Source: Streptomyces sp. TLI_171
GTDB taxonomy: Bacteria; Actinomycetota; Actinomycetes; Streptomycetales; Streptomycetaceae
Direction: 5' to 3'
NCBI RefSeq assembly: GCF_003610255.1
Contig: NZ_RAPS01000001.1
Span: 5,483,001-5,547,000, forward strand
DNA length: 64,000 nt
The notes beneath the pieces are model-generated. The model was not told the origin of the DNA and did no database searches. It worked only from the letters and a program-made list of their open reading frames with translations. Both the position numbers and the translations under genes were made by a program. Position 1 is the stretch's first letter. Each line of letters starts with the position of its first letter. Below are positions 1 to 8,928 of this stretch, piece after piece.

Positions 1-300
1 CTCCGACCAGACGCCGATCTCGCACACGCCCTGCTTGGCGTCGAACTTCACGAACATCACGCCGCCGACCAGCGTCCCGTCCAGCCAGATCCCGTACAGC
101 CGGCCGGTGTCGGCGCACTGCTTGTCGGCGAACAGCTGCAGTGTCGCGCGGGCCGAGTCCAGGTCCGTGGTGCGGGTCGCCCAGGGGATGAACGGGTCGA
201 TGCCGGCCCGGCCCCGGTCCATGTGCTCCAGGAACTCCTGGGCCTGCCACGGCTCCAGCGGGCGGAGCTCGGCGTCCTCGGCGAGCGCGACGGCGTACAT
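1..300 (-). CDS. GNAT acetyltransferase, RimL-like (3' end outside window)
   Basis: The first 100 residues of a protein transcribed leftward are visible; the C-terminus lies beyond the left edge. The sequence runs from MYAVALAEDAELRPLEPW to GGVMFVKFDAKQGVCEIGVW and matches the N-terminal half of ribosomal-protein-type GNAT acetyltransferases, where the segment after GIWLDG forms the central beta strands next to the acetyl-CoA site. The acetyl-CoA loop itself is outside the window, so the substrate cannot be judged. The ATG at 300 is preferred over the one at 306 because a GGAGGGG ribosome site lies 6 nt upstream of it but abuts the other. It diverges from the TetR gene across a 52-bp gap holding a palindrome, so TetR control is plausible. 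Confidence 0.75.
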   Translation of the reverse strand, partial: MYAVALAEDAELRPLEPWQAQEFLEHMDRGRAGIDPFIPWATRTTDLDSARATLQLFADKQCADTGRLYGIWLDGTLVGGVMFVKFDAKQGVCEIGVWSE

Positions 301-324
301 GGTCATCCCCTCCGTAATACATAA

Positions 325-334
325 CAAACGTTTG
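325..334. promoter_or_regulatory. Palindromic operator between GNAT and tetR
   Basis: CAAACGTTTG is a perfect 10-bp palindrome in the short gap between the divergent GNAT and TetR genes, within an A/T-rich stretch unusual for this genome. Divergent TetR genes commonly bind such intergenic palindromes and control both promoters; binding here is inferred. Confidence 0.5.
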
Positions 335-352
335 GTAGGTACTCTAGCGCGC

Positions 353-1015
353 ATGACACCACCCGCCCGAGGCGACCACGAGGCCCGGCGACGCGACGTC
401 TCCGAGGCGGTCTGGCGGGTCCTCGCCGCCCGCGGCTTCGGCGGCCTCACCCTGCGCGCGGTGGCCGCCGAACTCGACGCCTCCACCGGGCTGCTCACCC
501 ACTACTTCCCCAACAAGCGCGCCCTGGTCGCCCACGCGCTGGAAGTCCTGGACCGGCAGACCGCCGACCGGCGCCGCCCCGCCACCGAGGCCGCCGCCCC
601 CGCCCGGGGCCTGGCCCTGCTGCGCGCCGCCCTGCTCGACAACCTGCCGGTGGACGGCCCCGCCACCGCCGGCAACCGGATCTGGGTCGGCTCCTGGGAC
701 CCGGCGCTCGCCGACCCCGAGCTCACCGCCGAACACGCCGAGCGCTACCGCCGCGGCCGCCGGCGGGTGACCGAACTCTGCGCCGAGGCCCAGCAGCTGG
801 GCGAGCTCCCGGCGGCCGAACCGCCGGCCGACCTGGCGGCCCGGGCCCAGGCCTTCACCCTCGGACTGATCGTCCAGGCGCTGTTCGCCCCGGCCGAGTT
901 CCCGGCCGCCCGCCAACGCGCGCTGCTGGACGCGTTCCTGGCGGACCTGGCGACGGGTCGCGGACCAGGGGGGAGCGACGGGGCGGGGAGCGCAGGGGAG
1001 CCGGCGGCGCGGTGA
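353..1015 (+). CDS. TetR/AcrR family transcriptional regulator
   Basis: A 220-residue regulator. The N-terminal helix-turn-helix is visible around residues 15-60: GFGGLTLRAVAAELDASTG followed by LLTHYFPNKRALV, the usual TetR recognition helix and the conserved YF-NK-L segment. The rest is a helical ligand-binding domain whose ligand cannot be predicted; it most resembles BetI-like TetR proteins in length. The frame is open upstream of 353, but the ATG at 353 starts at the family-typical N-terminus. The tail after residue 200 is Gly/Ala-rich and probably disordered. It probably represses itself and the divergent acetyltransferase through the palindrome at 325-334. Confidence 0.85.
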   Translation: MTPPARGDHEARRRDVSEAVWRVLAARGFGGLTLRAVAAELDASTGLLTHYFPNKRALVAHALEVLDRQTADRRRPATEAAAPARGLALLRAALLDNLPVDGPATAGNRIWVGSWDPALADPELTAEHAERYRRGRRRVTELCAEAQQLGELPAAEPPADLAARAQAFTLGLIVQALFAPAEFPAARQRALLDAFLADLATGRGPGGSDGAGSAGEPAAR

Positions 1016-1094
1016 GGGGGCGGGCGGCTTCCGGGGAGGGGGCGGCTTCGGGGGCGGCGGTGCGGAGCATTCACGCCTGGTCGGCGCCGTTGTG

Positions 1095-1167
1095 CGCCCC
1101 CAGCAGGATTCGAACCTGCGACCTACCGCTTAGAAGGCGGGTGCTCTATCCGCTGAGCTATGGGGGC
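1095..1167 (-). tRNA. tRNA-Arg (anticodon TCT)
   Basis: Read on the minus strand, the segment folds as a complete cloverleaf: acceptor GCCCCCA pairs with TGGGGGC, the T arm holds GCAGG-TTCGAAT-CCTGC, and the anticodon loop is CTTCTAA, giving anticodon TCT at 1134-1132 for the rare Arg codon AGA (and AGG by wobble). The discriminator is G at 1095. No CCA is encoded. Pair 27-43 is a C/U mismatch. No integrase or duplicated 3' end lies nearby, so it shows no sign of use as an attachment site. Confidence 0.95.
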
Positions 1168-1816
1168 CGGATGGTGACGTCGGCCCGCTTGCCGGGCCTG
1201 GGCCGGGACGGGATGTTCCGGGACAGGATACGGGTGTTCAGTTCCGCCACCTGGACTTCGAAGGCCGGGCAGCGGTGTGTCGAGCCCCGTGGGGCGGTCC
1301 GATAATCGCAGGTAGCGCCGTGGTGCGCAGCGGTCTGCGGGGTCTCGGACCCGGACGTTGTGCAGTCGTTACGGGGCTGTCGCCCCACCCGTTATGGATT
1401 CGGCGCGGGCAATCGCTCCGGGCGGCCCGCGGGTGGGGGCGATTTTCGGGGTTCCATCGGTCGGATGACATGGACGGGGCGAGCTGACAGCCACTCGTTC
1501 GGGGTTTCGGCGGTGGCGTCGAGGTGTCCGCCGAGTGTGCCCGGGGCTGCCGGGAGGGGTGGTCGACGACGGCGGCGGGAGGCTCCGGCCTGCAGGTTCT
1601 TGTCGTGGACACGCCCGACGGCTGATCGGATTCGGACCGGAAATCGCCGGCTATTCACTCCGCGGGGGTACTCGATTTGTCCACAGGGCCGAGTTGTCCA
1701 CAGGCCGGCGATAGGCGTTGGTGCGGAAATCCGGGGCGGGGCAGGATCGGCGCCAACGGAAATTCCGTCGGCGAAAAGGGATCGACCCCGCACGGCCGGG
1801 GAGTGGAGGAGTCGAA
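1168..1816. other. Intergenic region, no supported gene
   Basis: This 649-bp gap lies between the 5' end of tRNA-Arg and ssb. Small open frames on both strands have irregular codon positions and no ribosome sites. The notable content is a pair of DnaA boxes near 1677-1702. The tRNA promoter must lie in the left part, but I cannot place it with confidence. Confidence 0.6.
1677..1702 (+). promoter_or_regulatory. Two tandem DnaA boxes
   Basis: TTGTCCACA occurs at 1677-1685 and again at 1694-1702, same orientation, 17 bp apart. This 9-mer is the preferred DnaA box of Streptomyces. The pair lies 115-140 bp upstream of the ssb start, a position compatible with DnaA acting on ssb transcription. Two boxes are far too few for an origin. 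Confidence 0.6.
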
Positions 1817-2422
1817 ATGGGCGAGGCGCTGGTGACGATGGCCGGTAACGCGGCCTCGAACGTGACGTACCGGGAGACCGCGGGCGGGGTGGCGGTGGCG
1901 AACTTCCGGCTCGCGGCGACGGAGCGGCGCTACGACCGGGAGCGGGGCGAATGGGTCGACGGCGAGACCACCTGGGCGACGGTGGTGGCCTGGCGCGGGC
2001 TCGCGGCGAACGTGCTCGGCTCGGTGAACAAGGGGGACCCGGTGGTGGTGAGCGGCCGCCTGCGGGTGCGCGAGTGGGGCGAGGAGGGGCACCGGAGGCT
2101 GGAGGTCGAGATCGACGCCCGTTCGGTCGGGCATGACCTGTCCCGCGGCACCGCCGTCTTCCGGCGCGCGGTGGAGCCGAAGTGCGCGCCGGGGCAGGGG
2201 GATTCGGAGGTCGAGCGGCCGGCGGCGGCGGAGCGCGCCGGCGCGGGCGGGTCCCGTCCGGTGCGCCTGGTGGAGGAGGCGGTGCCCGAGTGGATCGTGG
2301 CGGCGGTGGCCCGGCACCGGGCGGGGGCGGCCGGCGGGGCGGCCGGGGCCGACGGGGCGAGCGGGGTCACCGAGGCTGCGGGGCAAGGAGGTTCGGATGT
2401 GGCGCAGGAGGTTCTGAACTGA
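1817..2422 (+). CDS. ssb: Single-stranded DNA-binding protein, SsbB-like paralogue
   Basis: A 201-residue protein with an OB fold in about the first 115 residues. Family features are GNAASNVTYRET near the start, VANFRLAATERRYD, the tryptophan strand TTWATVVAWRGLAANVL and the GDPVVVSGRLRVREW strand. It would coat single-stranded DNA in replication, repair or chromosome segregation. The C-terminus ends in AQEVLN and lacks the acidic DDDIPF-type tip that recruits partner proteins in the main bacterial SSB. Streptomyces SsbB, which acts in chromosome segregation during sporulation, also lacks it. The middle to C-terminal part is Gly/Ala/Arg-rich. The ATG at 1817 follows GGAGGA; the frame is open further upstream but without family-like sequence. 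Confidence 0.85.
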   Translation: MGEALVTMAGNAASNVTYRETAGGVAVANFRLAATERRYDRERGEWVDGETTWATVVAWRGLAANVLGSVNKGDPVVVSGRLRVREWGEEGHRRLEVEIDARSVGHDLSRGTAVFRRAVEPKCAPGQGDSEVERPAAAERAGAGGSRPVRLVEEAVPEWIVAAVARHRAGAAGGAAGADGASGVTEAAGQGGSDVAQEVLN

Positions 2423-2693
2423 CGGATTCTGGGCACTTCTCGAGCCGGTGAGTGCAATCCTGATTGCCGCGGCGCCGTCCGGGGGCTTTATGTCGACACA
2501 TCAACTACCCGCGACAGTGCGCTCCTTGATAACAAAACAGCCACGAAACCGTCCTGATTTGCTACGGGGCGGGAGTGGCCGGATCGCGTCAATAGGATGC
2601 GTCTGGTCCACACACGTGCAGCGGCGCCACAGGGGGTGCCGCTTTGCAGGGGGCGGGTTGCCGCAGGCACGTCGCCGCCCGGAGGGATCGCGC

Positions 2694-4109
2694 ATGTTCC
2701 ACAACCAGGGGCGGGCTGTCTCCCGCATCGTTGCTGTCATGCTCGCGTCGGGTCTCACCGTCGGCGCGGGGCTGCTCGCGTCCGGTGCGGCGGCTGCTGC
2801 TGACGGCCCGTCGGGTGTCACGGCGAAGCTCGAAGGCGGCATCCGGTACGGGGAGAAGATCGAGCACGAAGTGCGCCCCGGTCGCTGGCTCCCGGTCACC
2901 GCCGGGCAGTTCAGCCTGAAGGTGGTCGGCAGTGACACCACGCTGCAGGTCTACTGCATCGACCTGCTCAACGACACGCTCAAGGACGCCACGTACCACG
3001 AGACCGACTGGGCCTCGACCTCGCTCTCCCAGCCGGAGAAGGTCAAGGCCAAGGCCGGCCCGAAGATCCAGTGGATCCTCGAGCACTCCTTCCCGAACGT
3101 CGACGAAGTCGCGCTCGGCAAGGCGTCCGGCATCGACGGCCTGACCAAGGACGATGCCGCCGCAGCCACCCAGATCGCGATCTGGCACTTCTCCGACCCG
3201 AACGTGCCGACCAAGCAGAGCGACGACCACGAGAAGGCCAAGAAGTTCACCGACTGGCTGATCGCCCAGGCCGAGGCCAAGGGCGGCGCCGAGGAGCCCA
3301 AGCCCTCCCTCGCCCTCAACCCCGGCTCGGTGGCCGGCAAGAGCGGTGACCTGGTCGGCCCGATCACCGTCACCACCGGCGGCGGCGCCGACAACGTCGC
3401 GGTCGGCCTGGACAAGAAGGGCACCGACGCGGGTCTCACCCTCGTCGACAAGAACGGCGCACCGGTGAAGACCGCCAAGAACGGCTCCCAGCTGTTCGCG
3501 AAGGTCCCGGCCGGCGCCGCCGCGGGCACCGCCACCGTCACCGCGGACGCCACCGCCACGATCAACCTCGGCCGGGCCTTCGTCGGCGACGACAACGGCA
3601 AGCACAGCCAGACCCTCATCCTGGCCGGCAGCGACAAGGTCAAGGTCAACGCCCTCGCCACGCTCGCCTGGGCGCCCAAGGGCCCGATCCCGGCCGCCAC
3701 GGCCAAGGTCGACTGCACCCAGGGCGCGGTCGTCGTCACCGCCAGCAACAAGGGCGACCAGGACTGGACCTTCACCGTCGGCGGCAAGACCGTCACCGTG
3801 AAGCCCGGTGCGACCCAGGACGTCACCCTGCCGGTCGCCGAGGACACCGCGTACAAGTTCACGGTCACCGGTCCCGGCGGTTTCTCGCAGACCTTCAGCG
3901 GCGTGCTGAACTGCAAGACCGACAGCAACACCCTGCCGCCGACCAGTGCGAGCCCGGTTCCGTCGCCGAGCCCGACCGGCCCTGAACTGGCCTCCACCGG
4001 TGGCGGCATGGGCACCGGCGTCACCGCCGGCCTGGCCGGCGCGCTGCTGGTCGCCGGCGGCGCCGCGGTCTACGGCCTGCGCCGTCGCGGTCGCCACAGC
4101 CGCTCCTGA
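2694..4109 (+). CDS. Cys-Gln thioester surface protein (TQXA domain) with LASTG sorting signal
   Basis: A 471-residue secreted, wall-anchored protein. Residues 1-37 form a signal peptide ending AAAAAD. A thioester (TQXA) domain follows: Cys88 in VYCIDLL and Gln160 in ATQIAIWHF, the residues that form the internal Cys-Gln thioester used by Gram-positive adhesins to attach covalently to host or matrix amines. Residues from about 205 to 415 look like two Ig-like or DUF11-like beta domains, then a Pro/Ser linker. LASTG at 432-436, a hydrophobic helix and a basic RRRGRHSRS tail make a sorting signal of the LAXTG type recognised by class E sortases. The GGAGGGAT ribosome site fixes the start. No sortase gene is in this window. 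Confidence 0.88.
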   Translation: MFHNQGRAVSRIVAVMLASGLTVGAGLLASGAAAAADGPSGVTAKLEGGIRYGEKIEHEVRPGRWLPVTAGQFSLKVVGSDTTLQVYCIDLLNDTLKDATYHETDWASTSLSQPEKVKAKAGPKIQWILEHSFPNVDEVALGKASGIDGLTKDDAAAATQIAIWHFSDPNVPTKQSDDHEKAKKFTDWLIAQAEAKGGAEEPKPSLALNPGSVAGKSGDLVGPITVTTGGGADNVAVGLDKKGTDAGLTLVDKNGAPVKTAKNGSQLFAKVPAGAAAGTATVTADATATINLGRAFVGDDNGKHSQTLILAGSDKVKVNALATLAWAPKGPIPAATAKVDCTQGAVVVTASNKGDQDWTFTVGGKTVTVKPGATQDVTLPVAEDTAYKFTVTGPGGFSQTFSGVLNCKTDSNTLPPTSASPVPSPSPTGPELASTGGGMGTGVTAGLAGALLVAGGAAVYGLRRRGRHSRS

Positions 4110-4122
4110 ACGACGCGCTGAG

Positions 4123-4149
4123 CCCTCCCCGGCGGCCCGCCGGGGAGGG
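4123..4149 (+). terminator. Intrinsic terminator after the thioester surface protein
   Basis: Perfect 11-bp inverted repeat CCCTCCCCGGC / GCCGGGGAGGG with a 5-nt loop, starting 14 nt after the stop codon. There is no U tract, as usual in this genome. Confidence 0.75.
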
Positions 4150-4322
4150 GGCGGCCCCGCTCTCCGTTTCACGGGGGCGGGGCCGTTCGCGTTGCGGGCG
4201 CCCGGCAGCCGGCGGCCCGCGGGACGCCGGGCGGCCCGAAAGGCGTTCGGGACGGGCTCGGCCTTACGGCACAATGGAAGGCTGCAAGCCGATTACTCAC
4301 GACGACGCCGGAGCGATCTCAC

Positions 4323-5987
<1,665 letters not shown>

Positions 5988-6003
5988 CACCCGGGCGCAA
6001 CGC

Positions 6004-6043
6004 CGGCCCGGCAGGCTGCCCCTCGGGGCGGGCTGCCGGGCCG
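6004..6043 (+). terminator. Terminator after ettA
   Basis: Two-tier hairpin: outer CGGCCCGGCAG / CTGCCGGGCCG (11 bp) and inner GCCCC / GGGGC, 16 nt after the ettA stop. It separates ettA from the thioesterase gene. Confidence 0.7.
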
Positions 6044-6087
6044 CCGCCCGTAGGCTCTACGGGTACGAAGAGTTTTGAGGAGAACAC

Positions 6088-6531
6088 GTGGCACGCCACA
6101 TCTACCCCTGCCCCCTGCGGTGGTCCGACATGGACGCCTTCGGCCACGTCAACAACGTGGTCTTCCTGCGTTACCTGGAGGAGGCCCGGATCGACTTCAT
6201 GTTCACCCAGGCCGCCGAGGCCGGCGCCGGGGAGTTCGCGGGCGGGTCGGTGGTGGCGCGCCACGAGATCGACTACAAGCGCCCGCTGGTGCACCGCCCC
6301 GAGCCGGTCACCATCGAGACCTGGGTGACGAAGATCGGCGGCGCCTCGCTGACCGTCTCCTACGAGATCAAGGATGTCGCCGCGGACGGCACCGAGACGA
6401 TCTACGTCACCGCCTCCACCGTGGTCGTCCCCTACAACCTCGCCGAGGGCCGGCCGCGCCGGATCAGCCCCGTGGAGCGCGAGTTCCTCAGCCGCTTCAT
6501 GGACGAGCAGCCCGCCGGCTGCGCCGCCTGA
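6088..6531 (+). CDS. Hotdog-fold acyl-CoA thioesterase (4-HBT family)
   Basis: A 147-residue single-domain hotdog protein. The start HIYPCPLRWSDMDAFGHVNN carries the family active-site motif: Asp in DMDAFGHVNN is the usual catalytic residue, followed by the helix YLEEARIDFMF. It would hydrolyse fatty-acyl or aromatic acyl-CoA thioesters in the cytoplasm; substrate chain length cannot be told. The GTG start at 6088 is preceded by AGGAG at 5 nt spacing. Together with the next gene (57 bp downstream) it may form a two-gene unit downstream of ettA. Confidence 0.85.
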   Translation: MARHIYPCPLRWSDMDAFGHVNNVVFLRYLEEARIDFMFTQAAEAGAGEFAGGSVVARHEIDYKRPLVHRPEPVTIETWVTKIGGASLTVSYEIKDVAADGTETIYVTASTVVVPYNLAEGRPRRISPVEREFLSRFMDEQPAGCAA

Positions 6532-6588
6532 CGGCCGATCAGCACCACCGCCTCCGCCTGCCGCACTGACGAAACGAGCTGAACCCCG

Positions 6589-7281
6589 GTGACCGCGCAG
6601 CCCCGCCTCGACCTCGCCGACCAGGGGGAGGCCGCCGACCTGGCCGCCTTCCTGGGCCGGCTGCTCCGGTTCGACCGGGCCGCCGCGGTCCGGTTGCAGG
6701 CGGTGCCGGCGGCGGACGGCGGCGGGGTGCTGGCGGTGTTCGGGCGGCTGCCGCTGGGCGGCTCCGCGGTGCTGGCGATCCGCACCGTCCGGCTGGCCGC
6801 GCTGCCGCAGGCCGCCGATCTGACCGTCTCCGCCGGGCAGTTGCTGGAGTCCGTGGACGAGCCGGGCGCCGCGCTCGGCCTGCCCGCTCCCGTCACCGGC
6901 CCGGCCTGGGCCGGACTGCTGCCGCCCCGCTCCGGCTGGCAGCCGCTGGGAGCGCCCCCGGTGGACCGGGTGATGCACGAGGTGCTGGCCGCCGTCGAGG
7001 AGTTCAAGAAGCGCACCGCCGAGGTGCCGGACCACCACCGCACCCGGCAGGCGGTCGACGCGATCGCCGACGAGATCTGGTCCCGCCCGCTGGCCGCCGT
7101 CGAGGGTCTGCCGCTGCGGGCCGCGCACGCCGCCCACGCGATCGGCTTCCTGCGTCCCGGCACCCCGCTGAGCGCGCACCGCGCCGGGGCCTGGCTGCGG
7201 CTGGACGCCCCGGCGGGCTCGGTCGCCCTGCGCACCTCCGCCGCACCCGGCGCGGGCCTCGGGCTCAGCCCGCTGCGCTGA
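6589..7281 (+). CDS. Conserved hypothetical protein (230 aa)
   Basis: I do not recognise a named family. The protein is Ala/Leu-rich, has no signal peptide or membrane segment and looks like a compact cytoplasmic alpha/beta protein. The N-terminal half contains VLAVFGRLPLGGSAVLAIRTVRL, likely beta strands. The region around VDRVMHEVLAAVEEFKKR is a helix, and another helical part follows with HRTRQAVDAIADEIW. Codon third positions are strongly GC as in real genes. It starts at GTG 6589 and ends 16 bp from the convergent glbO stop. The gap to the thioesterase is short, which suggests co-transcription. Confidence 0.7.
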   Translation: MTAQPRLDLADQGEAADLAAFLGRLLRFDRAAAVRLQAVPAADGGGVLAVFGRLPLGGSAVLAIRTVRLAALPQAADLTVSAGQLLESVDEPGAALGLPAPVTGPAWAGLLPPRSGWQPLGAPPVDRVMHEVLAAVEEFKKRTAEVPDHHRTRQAVDAIADEIWSRPLAAVEGLPLRAAHAAHAIGFLRPGTPLSAHRAGAWLRLDAPAGSVALRTSAAPGAGLGLSPLR

Positions 7282-7297
7282 ACCGCCCGGAGCGGCC

Positions 7298-7708
7298 CTA
7301 GCCGGCGGTGTTGATCATCGAGGCGGCCGCGTACGTCAGGTAGTTCCAGAGTTCGCGGTCGGCCTCGGCGGGCAGCGCGAGCTGGTCGAGGGCGGCGCGC
7401 ATGTGCTTCAGCCAGGCGTCGTGGGCGGCCCGGTCGACCTGGAACGGGGCGTGCCGCATCCGCAGCCGGGGGTGGCCGCGGTGGTCGCTGTAGGTGCGCG
7501 GGCCGCCCCAGTACTGCATCAGGAACAGCGCGAAGCGCTCCTCGGCGGGGCCGAGGTCCTGCTCGGGGTACATCGGGCGGAGCAACTCGTCCTGGGCGAC
7601 GCCCTGGTAGAAGAGGTGGACCAGCCTGCGGAAGGTGGCCTCGCCGCCGACCTGGTCGTAGAAGGTCTCCTCTTGTGCGGTGTCGGTGTCGCGCCCGGTG
7701 TCAGTCAC
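7298..7708 (-). CDS. glbO: Group II truncated haemoglobin
   Basis: A 136-residue truncated globin. Family features: FYDQVGGEATFRRLVHLFYQGV at the start, then MYPEQDLGPAEERFALFLMQYWGGP, and the proximal-histidine region LRMRHAPFQVDRAAHDAWLKHM, with RHAPF typical of the group II (HbO) class. Such proteins bind O2 or NO in the cytoplasm and are thought to help respiration or redox protection. The start is the GTG at 7708; an upstream ATG at 7716 is immediately followed by a stop in its frame. It is convergent with the hypothetical gene ending at 7281. Confidence 0.9.
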   Translation of the reverse strand: MTDTGRDTDTAQEETFYDQVGGEATFRRLVHLFYQGVAQDELLRPMYPEQDLGPAEERFALFLMQYWGGPRTYSDHRGHPRLRMRHAPFQVDRAAHDAWLKHMRAALDQLALPAEADRELWNYLTYAAASMINTAG

Positions 7709-7729
7709 CCGTCCATGGTCGCAGACGCC

Positions 7730-7772
7730 GACGGGGGCCGTACACCGGGACTTTCGGTGTACGACCCCCGTC
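7730..7772 (-). terminator. Terminator after ABC-2 permease
   Basis: 18-bp stem with a single mismatch; the apical arms are CCGTACACCG and CGGTGTACG, with a 7-nt loop. It lies 16 nt downstream of the permease stop and just upstream of glbO, so it ends the exporter operon. Confidence 0.75.
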
Positions 7773-7788
7773 GCGGGAGGGCGGGAGG

Positions 7789-8928
7789 CTACGCGTCGTC
7801 CCAGTTGAAGAAGCGCCAGGCGATCGCGCAGAGCACCGCGGTGAACGCCAGCAGGATGCCCATCGCGGGCAGCGCCTCGGCGATGCCGCCGCCCTGGCTG
7901 AGCACCGACTTGGCGGGCACGATCAGGTAGCGCAGCGGCAGCGCCCGGGAGATGTCCTGCAGCCAGCCGGGCGCGAAGTCCAGCGGGATGAACGCGCCGC
8001 CGAGGAACGACATCGGCAGGATGATCAGCTGGTTCATGCCGTTCGCCGACTCCTCGCTCTTCGCGAGCGAGCCGGTGAGCAGGCCGATCGACATGAAGGC
8101 CAGCGTGGCGCAGATCACCAGCGGGATCACCAGCCACCAGTTGCCGGTGAGCTTCAGGCCGAAGTAGTCGAGCTGCGCGATCATCAGGAACAGCGCGGTC
8201 TGCGCCAGCGCCACCAGCACGCTGACCAGCACCCGGGCCCCGACGATGGTGCCGGCCGAGATGGGCGCCAGCCGCAGGCGGCGCAGCACCCGCTTCTTGC
8301 GCCAGGTCACCAGGGTGAAGGAGGCGCCGTAGACCGCGCCCATGGCGACGGCGTACGCGAGCAGGCCCGGAGTCAGGTACTGGATCGGCTTGGTCGAGTC
8401 GTCCTCGACCTTGGAGGCGTCCAGGGTGTACTTGGGCGTGACGTTCGCGGCCTTCTGGTTGGCGCCGTCCACCAGTGAGCCGATGATGCCCTGGACGGTG
8501 CCGGACTTGACCTGGTCGGCCTGGCTGAAGCGGAGCACCAGTTTGCCGTCCGCGTCCTGCTTGACCAGGCCGTCCAGTTCGCCCTTCCTGACCTTGGCCA
8601 GGGCGTCGTTCTCGTCGGTGACCTTGGTGATCTCCAGGGCGCTGAGCGGGCCGTCGGTCTGCCCCTGGAGCTGGTCCAGCACCTGGACCTGGCCGACCTG
8701 GGCGACCTTCACGTGGGTGCTGCCGCCGCCCTTGTAGAGGACGCCGAACAGCAGCAGGAACATCACCGGCAGGGCCAGGGTGAAGAACAGCGTGCCCTTG
8801 TCGCGCACGAAGCCGAGCAGCATCACCCGGGACAGGCCGACGAAGGCGTTGGCCTTCTCCTTGCCGTCGGCGCCGGGGCGGGACGGGTCGGCCGGGGCGG
8901 AGGTGCGGGCGTTGTCGGTGGCGGTCAT
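7789..8928 (-). CDS. ABC-2 type exporter permease
   Basis: A 379-residue membrane protein of the DrrB/YhhJ type. One transmembrane helix is near residues 40-60 (TLFFTLALPVMFLLLFGVLY), followed by a large outward domain of about 150 residues (roughly 65-205) and five further hydrophobic helices ending in TAVLCAIAWRFFNWDDA. The cytoplasmic loop ALPVMF...WRKKRVLRRLRLAPIS is typical of ABC-2 permeases. It overlaps the stop of the upstream ATPase by 4 bp (ATGA), so the two are translationally coupled and form one exporter. Substrate unknown; drug or lipid export is common for the family. Confidence 0.9.
   Translation of the reverse strand: MTATDNARTSAPADPSRPGADGKEKANAFVGLSRVMLLGFVRDKGTLFFTLALPVMFLLLFGVLYKGGGSTHVKVAQVGQVQVLDQLQGQTDGPLSALEITKVTDENDALAKVRKGELDGLVKQDADGKLVLRFSQADQVKSGTVQGIIGSLVDGANQKAANVTPKYTLDASKVEDDSTKPIQYLTPGLLAYAVAMGAVYGASFTLVTWRKKRVLRRLRLAPISAGTIVGARVLVSVLVALAQTALFLMIAQLDYFGLKLTGNWWLVIPLVICATLAFMSIGLLTGSLAKSEESANGMNQLIILPMSFLGGAFIPLDFAPGWLQDISRALPLRYLIVPAKSVLSQGGGIAEALPAMGILLAFTAVLCAIAWRFFNWDDA

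Noticed and set aside
1095..1167. tRNA-Arg as attachment site of an integrated element
   Set aside because: No integrase, no duplicated tRNA 3' end and ordinary chromosomal genes on both sides.
1677..1702. Possible replication origin at the DnaA boxes
   Set aside because: Only two boxes, no dnaA, dnaN or gyrB neighbours. Streptomyces oriC has many boxes between dnaA and dnaN.
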